The notes under the pieces were generated by a model, which was given only the letters and a program-made list of their open reading frames with translations, ran no database searches and had not been told where the DNA came from. The position numbers and the translations under genes are program-made. Below are positions 9,468 to 18,738 of a DNA stretch of 64,000 bases, piece by piece. Every line of letters starts with the position of its first letter. Positions within the stretch are counted from its first letter, which is position 1. The stretch is from Desulfuromonadaceae bacterium. Lineage in GTDB: Bacteria > Desulfobacterota > Desulfuromonadia > Geobacterales > Pseudopelobacteraceae. The stretch is from contig JAQTZV010000015.1 of NCBI GenBank assembly GCA_028687585.1, forward strand, positions 62,001-126,000, given 5' to 3'.

Positions 9468-10096
9468 CGAACCTGATTGGCTCTATACTGGTATCTTCAA
9501 TTCGCAACCTTTTTGACAGGCAACCAGATATTCTAACTCATACATCTGCCACAGGAATGACCGAATGGAATCTTGGGCATCACTTAGCCAATGAAATAGT
9601 CAGATACATTTTCTGGCTCAATCATGACTTGGATGTAATGAAGCGTAATTACTCCAATCGTAGGCCGGATATTATTTTCCACAGACGTGGTATCAATGCT
9701 CTCAATTTCCTTGTTGTTGAAATCAAGATCAACAATTACGTCGATGAAGATATTCGTAAGATCAAAGATGACTGGATGGGGGCTGAACTTAATTATCGAT
9801 ACGGCGCAAGTGTCGTGGTGCAATCTATAGATAATTTTGAGGTAAGGCTGTTTGAAAGGGGAATGGCAGAACCGAAATATTTTGGGCTTCAGGCCCAGCA
9901 AATTCCTAGCCCAGCAACAAATCAAGAAATCGCTCTTCGTTTCAATAGCTTGGTCAGGCAGATTGAAAAATCAGAAATAATTCTGGTGAAAAGTAAAGGC
10001 CCAGCCGACTATTCTAAAGAACCTAATATACAGCAAAATGTAAATGAGACTGAAGGGCTGATTTATGCCCTGTATGGACAGTTGGAAAAGCCTTGA
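9464..10096 (+). CDS. PD-(D/E)XK-like small protein in the methylase operon
   Basis: A 210-aa protein translationally coupled to the methylase by an ATGA overlap. I do not recognise a named family. A core of RRPDIIF (near residue 66) followed by FLVVEIK (near 83) fits the D...ExK pattern of PD-(D/E)XK nucleases. The last residues (TEGLIYALYGQ) echo the C-terminal signature of the methylase just upstream (EIDRLVYELYGL), which may be a shared docking helix or chance. It could be the cutting or accessory subunit of the three-gene module, or belong with the qat genes 15 bases downstream. The nuclease call is an inference from one motif. Confidence 0.55.
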   Translation: MTNLIGSILVSSIRNLFDRQPDILTHTSATGMTEWNLGHHLANEIVRYIFWLNHDLDVMKRNYSNRRPDIIFHRRGINALNFLVVEIKINNYVDEDIRKIKDDWMGAELNYRYGASVVVQSIDNFEVRLFERGMAEPKYFGLQAQQIPSPATNQEIALRFNSLVRQIEKSEIILVKSKGPADYSKEPNIQQNVNETEGLIYALYGQLEKP

Positions 10097-10111
10097 AAAG
10101 GAGGTTAGAAA

Positions 10112-11908
10112 ATGTGGGCTGATACAGATACCGACCAAGATTTCCTCAATTATTCTGAAGTTGCTGAACTTGCGAACGAGTTGATAAGCAACCAAAGTAT
10201 GCTTCCCTTGTCGTTGGGGATTTTTGGGGGTTGGGGTTCAGGAAAATCTTCAATGCTCCGCCTCCTTGAAAGCTCTCTTAACGATAGCGAGCAAGATTTC
10301 CTTATTGTCAAGTTTGATGCATGGTTATACCAGAATTTTGACGATGCTCGTGCCGCTCTCATGGAAGTTGTGGCATCAACTTTAATGCAAGCTGCAGATG
10401 CAGATGAAGGTCTAATAAAGAAGATAAAGAAGTTTTCAGGAAGAATAGATGTGTTAAGAGCTTTCGGGATGTTAGCTGATGCCGGCGCAACTATCGCAGG
10501 ATTTCCAACTTTCGGATTACTTTCAAAAGGCGCTCAGTCTATTGGGCAGATTATAAATGGAGACAGCAGCCAAGAAGATTACCAAGCTGTAAAAGATGCG
10601 GCTTCTGACATCAAAGAGAAAACGCAAGGGGTTTTGAAGGATTCTGAAAAAAGAACACCCCCAGCCGAAATAGCGGCTTTTCGTCAAGAATTCTCAGAAA
10701 TTCTTGGATCACTTGGGAAGACACTCGTTGTATTTATTGACAACTTAGACCGATGTCTTCCGAAAAACGCAATTCAAACCCTTGAAGCTGTTAGGCTTTT
10801 CCTTTTCCTGCCCCAGTCAGCTTTTGTAATTGCCGCTGACGAGGAAATGATCAGGCATGCCGTTTCAGAGCACTACGGCAACCTCAATGAGCGATTAGTT
10901 ACCGATTATCTTGACAAACTCATTCAAGTTCCTATACGAGTTCCCAGGCTCGGAGTCCACGAAGTACGAGCATACATGTTTATGCTTTTTGCGATAGCAG
11001 CCAAAGTTGATGATAAAAGCCTGGAGCGTCTGCGCTACGAATTAGTACTCAATTTGCGAGAGTGTTGGAGGCAGGAACCAATTTCCAAAGAAACTGCCAT
11101 CGGTCTTCTTGGAGAGAGTGCGACTGAAGAATTAGCCAATGCATTTGGCATTGCGGATCGAATGGCAACGATATTAGCGAACTCTTCCCGAGTAGAAGGC
11201 AACCCACGTATTGTCAAACGTATGTTAAATGTCGTCAGTATGCGTTCGCGTATTGCTCAGCGGAGGGGGATGTCGCTGGATGAATCAATAATTGCAAAGA
11301 TAGCACTATTCGAACGATGCACAGATAATCAGGCGACGTCAGAACTCTATCGCCTTATTAACGAGGCTGCTAACGGAAAAGCTGAAATCATATCAAAATT
11401 AGAAGAGGTAACCGAGGATCTGGAGAATTTCAAGAAAATATGCCCTGAAAATTGGCATCAAAAACATATCTCATTCATAATTGAGTGGTTCCAGCTGGAG
11501 CCGCACTTAGCGGGAGTTGATCTCCGGCCTGCCTTGTATCTTAGCCGGGAAACAATGCCGTTACGCTTTTCCAGAACAAGCTTATCAGCCCAAGCTGCGG
11601 ACACTCTAAATATATTGTTACGAGCAAAAACAACTAATTCCCCTTCGGCAAAACAAGCTGTAGGCGGACTTGATTCATCGGAAAGTGTCTCAGTTATGGA
11701 AGCTCTTGTCACGGAGCTACGAAAAGAAAGTAGCTGGACACGAAAACCAGCAGGATTTGATGGTGCAATCATTTTAGCTGAACAGACATCTAATTCTGGG
11801 AAAATATTGGCTGATTTCATTCATTCACTGAGACTTGTAAAGCTACCGCCTTGGTTGAATGTCTTGGTAAAAAATGCAGATTGGTACAATGGAAAGGAGG
11901 GTTCCTGA
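10112..11908 (+). CDS. qatA: QatA, KAP-family P-loop ATPase
   Basis: A 598-aa NTPase of the KAP family. It has Walker A GGWGSGKSS near residue 39, a following KFDAWLYQN segment typical of KAP proteins, and Walker B LVVFIDNLDRC near residue 205. A hydrophobic stretch around 110-140 lies between the two, as in many KAP proteins. A strong AAAGGAGG precedes ATG 10112. It heads a run of four overlapping genes in the order ATPase, unknown, QueC-like, TatD-like. This matches the QatABCD antiphage system by content and order. The stop overlaps the qatB start (TGATG). Confidence 0.9.
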   Translation: MWADTDTDQDFLNYSEVAELANELISNQSMLPLSLGIFGGWGSGKSSMLRLLESSLNDSEQDFLIVKFDAWLYQNFDDARAALMEVVASTLMQAADADEGLIKKIKKFSGRIDVLRAFGMLADAGATIAGFPTFGLLSKGAQSIGQIINGDSSQEDYQAVKDAASDIKEKTQGVLKDSEKRTPPAEIAAFRQEFSEILGSLGKTLVVFIDNLDRCLPKNAIQTLEAVRLFLFLPQSAFVIAADEEMIRHAVSEHYGNLNERLVTDYLDKLIQVPIRVPRLGVHEVRAYMFMLFAIAAKVDDKSLERLRYELVLNLRECWRQEPISKETAIGLLGESATEELANAFGIADRMATILANSSRVEGNPRIVKRMLNVVSMRSRIAQRRGMSLDESIIAKIALFERCTDNQATSELYRLINEAANGKAEIISKLEEVTEDLENFKKICPENWHQKHISFIIEWFQLEPHLAGVDLRPALYLSRETMPLRFSRTSLSAQAADTLNILLRAKTTNSPSAKQAVGGLDSSESVSVMEALVTELRKESSWTRKPAGFDGAIILAEQTSNSGKILADFIHSLRLVKLPPWLNVLVKNADWYNGKEGS

Positions 11909-12675
11909 TGGGAACATCTACATCAAGTAAAGGGCCTAAAAATAATTCTCCATTAGTCCCACCATGGGCTGATGACACTCCCGATCAACCAATTCCACCA
12001 CCTCCCGAGGGACAACGATTTAAAGCGTTTCGTGTGAATATGGGTAAATTTGTGAATAGTAGTGAGAATCACTATCTCCGCCGTTCTTTGGGTGAATATG
12101 CCAGAGCTGCTACAGGAGGTTCGGCCATTGGCTCTAGACGTTACGGCGCTATGTCAAAAGCTGGCAGTTCACTTTTTGGAGTAATGAACGAACTTCGCCA
12201 GGGTGGAACCGGTGAGGAGAGTTCTGGCGTAGACTTATCAGCTTTAGCTGGCAAAGATGTTGATTTTGCTATTCAAGAAATAGTAACTGCCCTTACGCCT
12301 GAAAACGGAGATGCTGAAAAAATTCGTGCAGCGATGCAACCAGCCCTTTCAGAAGCACTTGAAGGAGTAGACGAATTCGATCCATTAAGCATCAGCGATG
12401 AGATGATTGTTGATATGATGATTTTTTATTTGCGTGAATGCGTCTTTGAACAGGTAATTATGGACTCAAACGAAGCCTTTCAAAAAGGTGATTTGCAGAA
12501 ATGTCAAGAAGCAGAGGGTTCGCTTCATGATCTTATAAATAGTGTTGTTGATCAGCATATGAGGCCATATTTATCAGACGGCGTATCGAATCTCACGCAA
12601 AGCCAAGTAAAAGATATCCAACAAAACGCTATAAAAGAAGTTTTGATTGAATGGGAGGGATATGAGCCATGGTAA
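11908..12675 (+). CDS. qatB: QatB, accessory protein of the Qat system
   Basis: A 255-aa protein. The N-terminus is low complexity (MGTSTSSKGPKNNSP followed by a proline-rich IPPPPEG), and the remainder is helical and acidic with no recognised catalytic motif. ATG 11908 overlaps the qatA stop and is preceded by AAAGGAGGG, so longer upstream starts are unlikely. QatB is the least characterised Qat subunit; identity here comes from position between qatA and qatC and from length. The YARAATGGSAIGSRRYG segment near residue 50 is the most motif-like part. Confidence 0.82.
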   Translation: MGTSTSSKGPKNNSPLVPPWADDTPDQPIPPPPEGQRFKAFRVNMGKFVNSSENHYLRRSLGEYARAATGGSAIGSRRYGAMSKAGSSLFGVMNELRQGGTGEESSGVDLSALAGKDVDFAIQEIVTALTPENGDAEKIRAAMQPALSEALEGVDEFDPLSISDEMIVDMMIFYLRECVFEQVIMDSNEAFQKGDLQKCQEAEGSLHDLINSVVDQHMRPYLSDGVSNLTQSQVKDIQQNAIKEVLIEWEGYEPW

Positions 12676-13973
12676 GGATAAAATGTGATGCTAATCCCGA
12701 TACGCTCAATAATCTTCCTGAATCTGAAATTGGGGTCCTTTTATATGGCACAAGGACTAATGCTCCTGGTGGAGCTGCGCTTGGGAGCCAGATTCGGAAT
12801 GTAATAAAGCGCCTTGCCATTCCCATTTCACAGAGAGCTTTCGATTTTTTAACAGTATCACTTGCTGTTACAGCTGCAGATACTTTCGTAAAAAGAGAAT
12901 CTACAGCAGATGGTTGGACCCGTGAGTTTGAATTAGTTGTTGCAGTAGCCGATCCGGATGCTTGGGTACCATTGCGAATTCACCTTGAAACCGCATTACG
13001 ATTTCTAAGTGGTGATGTTTGGCATCTAGATATACAAGGTGGCGGCCCATGTGTTCCCACACCCTATCCGAAATATGGAAGGGCAAGAATAATCCCTGTT
13101 AACGGACGCGATTGTGTAAGCCTATATTCTGGAGGATTGGATAGCTCAATCGCGGCTCTTGATATATTATCTCAAGGTCGTAATCCAATATTAGTAAGCC
13201 ATTCATATCGAGGCGATAAAGCAGTTCAGGATGATGTAAGCAATTGTTTCCCGCGCACTCTTTCACGGTTTTCATCAAATCTTAACCCGACATTTTACCT
13301 ACCTGCAGAACCCTCAATGCGAACAAGGAGCTTGAATTTTCTGGCCTTTGGCGCTGTGGTGGCATCTGCGATCTCTGTGTCATCAGAAAATCAGCAAGTT
13401 GATTTATTGATTCCAGAAAACGGTTTAATTTCTCTAAATGCTCCTCTTACGCCCCGTCGTTTAGGTTCTCTAAGCACACGCACTACGCATCCATATTTTT
13501 TGAGCCTGATCCAGGAATTATTTAACGGACTTGAAATCCCAGCAGTAATAAAAAATCCCTATAAATTTCAGACAAAAGGCGAGATGTTCACCAATTGTGC
13601 TGACCAGGCAAACCTAGATCGACTTGCCACAATGACGGTTTCATGTGGAAAATGGAAAAGAACAAATAAACAGTGTGGGAGGTGCGTTCCATGCCTGATT
13701 AGGCGGGCATCTTTTCATGCTGCCGGTATTTCAGACACTACTCCGTATCGACGTATCGATTTGAAAAGTGTTTACGCAGATGAAAATGAGCGGGACGACT
13801 TGTTAGCCTTGATGCTTGCCGTCCATAAAGCAAAGCAACGCAATAATAGTTCATGGTTATCATTAGGTGGCCCATTACCTGCACCACTTGAAGAACGGGC
13901 TCAATATGTTGAAGTATTTATAAGAGGATTGCAGGAAGTTGGCTCTTATTTGGAAAGTCAAGGATTGCTCTAG
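12669..13973 (+). CDS. qatC: QatC, QueC-like PP-loop protein
   Basis: A 434-aa protein with the N-type ATP pyrophosphatase loop LYSGGLDSS near residue 151. A C-terminal cysteine cluster (CGKWKRTNKQCGRCVPC near residue 325) matches the zinc site of QueC, the 7-cyano-7-deazaguanine synthase. An extra N-terminal domain of about 140 residues is absent from housekeeping QueC, so this is the defence-type QatC. It may modify a protein or nucleotide target; the chemistry in Qat is not shown by this sequence. ATG 12669 overlaps the end of qatB, with GGGAGG upstream. Confidence 0.9.
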   Translation: MVRIKCDANPDTLNNLPESEIGVLLYGTRTNAPGGAALGSQIRNVIKRLAIPISQRAFDFLTVSLAVTAADTFVKRESTADGWTREFELVVAVADPDAWVPLRIHLETALRFLSGDVWHLDIQGGGPCVPTPYPKYGRARIIPVNGRDCVSLYSGGLDSSIAALDILSQGRNPILVSHSYRGDKAVQDDVSNCFPRTLSRFSSNLNPTFYLPAEPSMRTRSLNFLAFGAVVASAISVSSENQQVDLLIPENGLISLNAPLTPRRLGSLSTRTTHPYFLSLIQELFNGLEIPAVIKNPYKFQTKGEMFTNCADQANLDRLATMTVSCGKWKRTNKQCGRCVPCLIRRASFHAAGISDTTPYRRIDLKSVYADENERDDLLALMLAVHKAKQRNNSSWLSLGGPLPAPLEERAQYVEVFIRGLQEVGSYLESQGLL

Positions 13974-14707
13974 TGATAGATTTCCACTGCCACATTGATT
14001 TATATCCTGATCCCAATAAAATAATTGAACTCTGCGATAAATCTGGCATTTACGTACTGTCTGTTACTACAACACCTAAAGCATGGGCAAAAACTAATGC
14101 ACTGAGTAAGGGCCATAATAGGATTCGAACTGCATTGGGACTTCATCCTCAAATTGCTCATGAACGGCTAAATGAGTTGTCTCTATTTGATCGATTAGTC
14201 AGCGAAACAAAATATATTGGTGAAGTCGGGTTGGACGGTTCTCCCGAACTCAAACAACACTTACAAGCTCAATTACAGGCCTTTGAGCACATATTAAAAT
14301 CTTCATCTCGTGCTGGAGGCAAAATATTTTCTATTCACAGTCGAAAAGCAGAAAATTTAGTCTTAGATACGTTGGCCAGTTTCCCTGATGCTGGAGTCCC
14401 TGTTTTGCATTGGTTTTCCGGCACAAAAAAACAACTTCAACGGGCAATCGATATGGGATGTTGGTTTTCAGTTGGGCCAGCAATGATACGAAGTGTGAGC
14501 GGAAAAAGCCTTGTGCAACAGATGCCAAAAGACCGAGTGCTGATGGAATCAGATGGGCCTTTTGTAAAGGTATTCAATAGAGCCGCATTGCCTACAGACA
14601 CAGAATTAGTAAAAAAGGAACTCGGGCTGATCTGGTCATTAACTGGAAAAGAAACTGATCAAATTCTTCTGAATTCATTCGACACAATTTGTAAACTTGG
14701 GCATTAA
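13973..14707 (+). CDS. qatD: QatD, TatD-like metal-dependent hydrolase
   Basis: A 244-aa TatD-family hydrolase starting at GTG, which overlaps the qatC TAG by one base. The metal site is visible: H5 and H7 (FHCHID), a glutamate in IGEVGLDGS near residue 83, histidines in FSIHSRKAE near 120 and PVLHWFSG near 143, and an aspartate in LMESDGPF near 190. TatD proteins cut DNA ends. In QatABCD this subunit is the likely effector nuclease. The gene ends the four-gene operon; no clear terminator follows. Confidence 0.9.
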   Translation: MIDFHCHIDLYPDPNKIIELCDKSGIYVLSVTTTPKAWAKTNALSKGHNRIRTALGLHPQIAHERLNELSLFDRLVSETKYIGEVGLDGSPELKQHLQAQLQAFEHILKSSSRAGGKIFSIHSRKAENLVLDTLASFPDAGVPVLHWFSGTKKQLQRAIDMGCWFSVGPAMIRSVSGKSLVQQMPKDRVLMESDGPFVKVFNRAALPTDTELVKKELGLIWSLTGKETDQILLNSFDTICKLGH

Positions 14708-14772
14708 ATTCTAAATAGTAATGCCCTACTTTATAGCCAATGGAAGTCCGAAGAACAGTGGGGTGCTTTAGA

Positions 14773-15969
14773 ATGAGTTCTAACAATTCCTTTTTTGATG
14801 AAAAACGAACGTGGTCAAGGATAAAGGATGAGCTCCTGAAAGCCTATCTTGCACCGTATCTGGCAAAGGTTTCCAGAACGAGACGCCCAATTATTGTTGC
14901 TGATTGTTTTGCTGGCAAAGGGCGTTTTGACAATGGTGAGCCTGGCTCTCCGTTGATTATTTCCGAGGCAATTGCACACCAGTTAAACGACCCTGAAGCA
15001 CCAGAGATCAAAGGGGTATTCATTGAGAAAAAGTATTTCAAAGACTTGAAAACGAACCTTCCGGCAGCTTCTTGGTGTTACCCACTTGAGGGTGACTATG
15101 AAGAGCGAATGGATTATTTCGTCAAAGAGTATCAGCCACGTGATCAGAATCTATTTCTGTATGTTGACCCATATGGCATCAAGAGCGTGCTGTTCTCACA
15201 ATTTGAGGCTATCCAAAAGAAGAAGGGCTTCAAAACTGTGGAATTGCTGTTGAACCTGAACACCTTCGGATTTCTGCGAGAAGCATGCAGGTTACTGAAA
15301 AAACGTCCGGATTTTGAAACAGAATCACCTGCCGTGTATGAGCAGGATGTAAATTCACCTGATCGATTGGATGAAATAGCGGGAGGAAGTTACTGGCGTG
15401 ATATCATAGATAAGTACTATTCACGCCAGATCAAAATGGCCGCTGCTGAAGAGGAATTTATTACTCAATACTGCGAACGGCTCCGGGAAGTCTTCCACTA
15501 TGTTGTCAACATTCCCATAAAGACTATGATCGGCAACATACCCAAATACCGGATTGTGTTTGGCACTAATCATGATGATGGCCTGTTACTCATGGCTGAT
15601 AATATGAACAAACGATGGGCAGCTTTCAGAGAGGAAGCACGTGATAAACAGTCACCACTTTTTGAATGTGACTTTCCCGACCCATCGAAACAGGCCAACT
15701 GGCATGTTGAAAAAAAGATCGTATCCCTTATTGATACTGAGATCGAATTAAAGGAATTGCTTGTCAAATTGGTTCAGGAATTCGGAATTAATTTTTCAAC
15801 GAGTGAGTTTAAACATTACCTCAAACAGATGGAAAATGACCAGATAGAAGTAAGACGCTTTCCGGCAACGACTCAAACAGGAAAACCAAGTACCAGCTGG
15901 GATCACACAAAGACCGGTTTTTCGATCAAAATTTCCAGGAGAGCACAATGGCAACAACCACTACTATAG
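14773..15969 (+). CDS. tcmP: TcmP, three-Cys-motif partner protein
   Basis: A 398-aa protein of the TcmP family, named for its partnership with a three-Cys-motif protein, here the next gene. It opens NSFFDEKRTWSRIKDELL, then has a methyltransferase-like VADCFAGKGRFDNG loop near residue 43 and LYVDPYGIKS near residue 130. The C-terminal part contains a winged-helix-like region. ATG 14773 has GGGG upstream and fits the family start; ATG 14740 lacks a ribosome site. It overlaps the next gene by 22 bases. Function is unknown; the fold hints at nucleic-acid modification or binding. Confidence 0.85.
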   Translation: MSSNNSFFDEKRTWSRIKDELLKAYLAPYLAKVSRTRRPIIVADCFAGKGRFDNGEPGSPLIISEAIAHQLNDPEAPEIKGVFIEKKYFKDLKTNLPAASWCYPLEGDYEERMDYFVKEYQPRDQNLFLYVDPYGIKSVLFSQFEAIQKKKGFKTVELLLNLNTFGFLREACRLLKKRPDFETESPAVYEQDVNSPDRLDEIAGGSYWRDIIDKYYSRQIKMAAAEEEFITQYCERLREVFHYVVNIPIKTMIGNIPKYRIVFGTNHDDGLLLMADNMNKRWAAFREEARDKQSPLFECDFPDPSKQANWHVEKKIVSLIDTEIELKELLVKLVQEFGINFSTSEFKHYLKQMENDQIEVRRFPATTQTGKPSTSWDHTKTGFSIKISRRAQWQQPLL

Positions 15970-16700
15970 AATGGACAGAAGAGACGTGGAATCCGGTAAC
16001 TGGCTGCTGCAAAGTCAGTGCTGGCTGTGCCAATTGTTATGCAGAAAAGATGGCCCACAGGCTTAAGGCCATGGGAGCAGTTGGCTATGACAATGGCTTT
16101 GAATTAACGCTGCTTCCTGAGCGTCTGCAACAGCCCTTCCGTAAAAAGAAGCCAACTCGATTCTTTGTGAACTCCATGAGTGACCTGTTTCATGAAGACG
16201 TCCCAGATAAGTTTCTTGATGATGTATTTGCAGTGATGCGACAAACACCACAACATACATATCAAATATTGACAAAACGTGCCTATAGGTTGCCCCAATA
16301 CTTCGGTTCCCAAAAACTTCCTTCAAACATCTGGCTAGGTGTTACGGTTGAGGATCGGCAGAGCGGTATCCCCAGAATAGACCATCTGCGAAATGTGGAT
16401 GCTGCTATCCGCTTTCTGTCCGTTGAACCACTACTCGAAGATTTGGGCAAATTTGATTTAACAGACATCCATTGGGTTATTGTTGGTGGAGAATCAGGAC
16501 CAAACGCACGTCCCATGAATCAGGACTGGGTGCTGTCAATAAAAGAGCAGTGTGAGAAGTCTGGCAGCGCCTTCTTTTTCAAACAATGGGGAACATGGGG
16601 CATTGACAGGGTAAAACGAAACAAGAAGGCGAATGGGCGGTTGCTACTTGGACAGACCTGGAATGCTTATCCAAAGCAAGAATTAGCTGTTAACGGCTAA
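15948..16700 (+). CDS. DUF5131 (phage Gp37/Gp68-like) three-Cys-motif protein
   Basis: A 250-aa protein with an N-terminal cysteine cluster (C20, C21, C27, C30 in TGCCKVSAGCANCYAE). Such a cluster could hold an iron-sulfur centre, and the family has been compared with radical-SAM enzymes. Conserved DUF5131 segments follow: FFVNSMSDLFHEDVP, ILTKR, NIWLGVTVE, FLSVEPLLE, WVIVGGESG and FFFKQWG. GGAGAG precedes ATG 15948. It is co-translated with TcmP. The pair occurs in mobile elements and phages; its reaction is not established from sequence. Confidence 0.88.
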   Translation: MATTTTIEWTEETWNPVTGCCKVSAGCANCYAEKMAHRLKAMGAVGYDNGFELTLLPERLQQPFRKKKPTRFFVNSMSDLFHEDVPDKFLDDVFAVMRQTPQHTYQILTKRAYRLPQYFGSQKLPSNIWLGVTVEDRQSGIPRIDHLRNVDAAIRFLSVEPLLEDLGKFDLTDIHWVIVGGESGPNARPMNQDWVLSIKEQCEKSGSAFFFKQWGTWGIDRVKRNKKANGRLLLGQTWNAYPKQELAVNG

Positions 16701-16771
16701 CCAAAATAAATGAGCCACATAGCAGTGGAGTGTATACCGGTAAATAGTTGAAGGAACAAATAGGTGATTTG

Positions 16772-18436
16772 ATGTTAAAGGTCGGCGACACACTCGGTGG
16801 AACATTCATAATCGAAAAGTTGCTCAATCGGGGCGGATTTGGACGAGTGTGGCTTGCGGCAGATACGATACTTGAACGATATGTTGCTATAAAAGAATTG
16901 ATTGAAGTCGATGAAAGTCGGATAGATAATTTTATCCGGGAAATGCAGATCGTCGCAAGGCTCGGCCATAAAAACATAATCAAAATTCACCAGGCTATAC
17001 CTGAAGATGAAGATGTATATCTTGTCATGGAATATTGTAATTCTGGCAGCATCCAAGATGAACTGAAAAAAGCTGGCAAAATATCATACGATCAGGCCGT
17101 ATCCGTTGTAATTGACATTTGTGCGGGTCTCGAAGCAGTGCACAAGCAAGGTATTGTTCACCATGATATAAAACCGGCCAATATTATGGTTGGTGGTGAT
17201 GGTGCGGTTAAGATTAGTGACTTCGGAATTGCAAATTCGTCAGGCGGGACACTGTGCTATATGGCACCGGAGCAGTTTGGTAATGATTGTGATCATGATG
17301 ACATCCGATCTGATATTTATTCGCTTGGGATTACACTATTTGAACTTCTGACAGGTAAAGTACCCTTTAATGGGAGCAGGGGACAGATATTAAACGGTCA
17401 CCTTTATGGTGATCCAAACTTTCCAGACTATGTGCCAGCATGGCTGGTTGAAATTATACGCAAGGCACTCGCAAAACATCCGGACCTGCGTTTTCAAACA
17501 GCTGCGGAATTCGCCCAGGCACTGGAGGATAAACAGGCTCCAGCTCTTCTCAAGCCTGCCATGTTGAGCGCATCAATATGGAATGCTGAGGCAGAAAAGA
17601 AGATGGGGAATCAAAAGTGGTACAAGGCCCGTTTTTCTCTTGAAGAAGCATTAAAGTTATATCCGGAATTCTCCCTCGCTCATGCTAACATGGGGGTTTG
17701 TTACAGTAAACTGGGAGATAGCGACAAGGCGTATAATCATTTTATTAAAGGGCGTAAGCATCAAACACCGGATGTAATCAAATCATTAGCTTCATTGCAT
17801 ATTGAGCGTGAAGAGTATGGCACGGCGATTTCTTCGTTAAGTGAATATACTTATCGATACCCTTTAGACTTTGAAGCACAAAACATACTGGCTCAAGCAT
17901 TCTACGAGGCAGGGCATTATGAACGCTGTATTGAATTGTTGACGACCGCCCTTGCCAAGCATAAAGGGCCTGCGTTTATGAATAATCGCATGATTGCCAG
18001 CTACCTGCACGATGGGATTATTTCTGCGCCAGATGGCGAATGGGCATACCTGAAATATAACCTGGACGTTATGAATGAAGACCCACCTTCTTCTGACAAT
18101 ATCAAGACAAAGCTGCTCTTTGCACCATACAATCATCAACAAGTTGCAAATGACTTAACTCTGTCTGGAATTGAAAAACCATTCAACTTTTCATCAAAGA
18201 ATCAGATCGTCACAATCGGTAAATTTACAGGGAACGAAATATCTACTGGCAACTCTAAGGTTAGCAGACGCCATTGTGCCATCATACGGGAATCAAAAGA
18301 ACAGTGGCTGCTGGTTGATCTGCAATCAACTAACGGTACTAAAATTAACGGGCAGTCGGTTCGTCGGAAATCCCTAACTGCCGGCACCTACGATCTTGAT
18401 GTTGCCGGTGAAATTCTAATACTCGGGCTGTATTGA
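16772..18436 (+). CDS. Ser/Thr protein kinase with TPR and FHA domains
   Basis: A 554-aa Hanks-type kinase. The glycine loop NRGGFGRVW lies near residue 18, the lysine in VAIKE near 41, the catalytic loop VHHDIKPANIM near 129 (HHD instead of the usual HRD) and SDFG near 148. The activation segment is very short, about a dozen residues between DFG and APE. TPR-like repeats span about 265-400. A C-terminal FHA domain has KVSRRHC near 495 and LQSTNGTKING near 515, which would read phosphothreonine. There is no membrane segment, so it is cytosolic. ATG 16772 has AGGTG upstream. It lies 71 bases after the DUF5131 gene and may be its partner. Confidence 0.9.
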   Translation: MLKVGDTLGGTFIIEKLLNRGGFGRVWLAADTILERYVAIKELIEVDESRIDNFIREMQIVARLGHKNIIKIHQAIPEDEDVYLVMEYCNSGSIQDELKKAGKISYDQAVSVVIDICAGLEAVHKQGIVHHDIKPANIMVGGDGAVKISDFGIANSSGGTLCYMAPEQFGNDCDHDDIRSDIYSLGITLFELLTGKVPFNGSRGQILNGHLYGDPNFPDYVPAWLVEIIRKALAKHPDLRFQTAAEFAQALEDKQAPALLKPAMLSASIWNAEAEKKMGNQKWYKARFSLEEALKLYPEFSLAHANMGVCYSKLGDSDKAYNHFIKGRKHQTPDVIKSLASLHIEREEYGTAISSLSEYTYRYPLDFEAQNILAQAFYEAGHYERCIELLTTALAKHKGPAFMNNRMIASYLHDGIISAPDGEWAYLKYNLDVMNEDPPSSDNIKTKLLFAPYNHQQVANDLTLSGIEKPFNFSSKNQIVTIGKFTGNEISTGNSKVSRRHCAIIRESKEQWLLVDLQSTNGTKINGQSVRRKSLTAGTYDLDVAGEILILGLY

Positions 18437-18460
18437 GCCAACAAAAGGAGAGTTACACCA

Positions 18461-18518
18461 ATGGCAATGACTGTTGAAATCAAAGGCAATAAGCTCTGCA
18501 TTGAAATCGACCTGGAGA
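18461..18518 (+). repeat. 58-bp direct repeat, left copy
   Basis: Left copy of a direct repeat shared with 23443-23500. Six of 58 bases differ, and four of the six differences are silent. The repeat covers the first 19 codons of the small gene and flanks the WYL-like/Shedu/TrlF block. Confidence 0.85.
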
Positions 18519-18643
18519 AACCAACTCCATCAGCATCCGGTAAGACCTTAGTTGTCGCCAGCACAAGAGGAAATGCAGTGACCACGGCTGAAGTGGACGG
18601 TAAACCCATTACTATTGGGTTGAATGCCTATATCAAACCGTAA
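18461..18643 (+). CDS. small conserved-looking protein, 60 aa
   Basis: A 60-aa product starting MAMTVEIKGNKLCIEIDLE, followed by a Ser/Gly/Thr-rich segment (GKTLVVASTRGN) and ending in LNAYIKP. AAAAGGAGAG precedes the ATG. It lies 24 bases after the kinase gene and is probably in its operon. I know no function. Alternating hydrophobic and polar residues suggest a small beta-rich fold. Its first 58 bases recur, with mostly silent changes, at 23443. Confidence 0.75.
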   Translation: MAMTVEIKGNKLCIEIDLEKPTPSASGKTLVVASTRGNAVTTAEVDGKPITIGLNAYIKP

Positions 18644-18738
18644 GTGACGTAAAAAGTTCAATGATAAACTCGCTAATCAACGGATGCCGCATAAAACACC
18701 CGTAATCCGCGAAACGGATATAAATCCAGGAGAATAAC

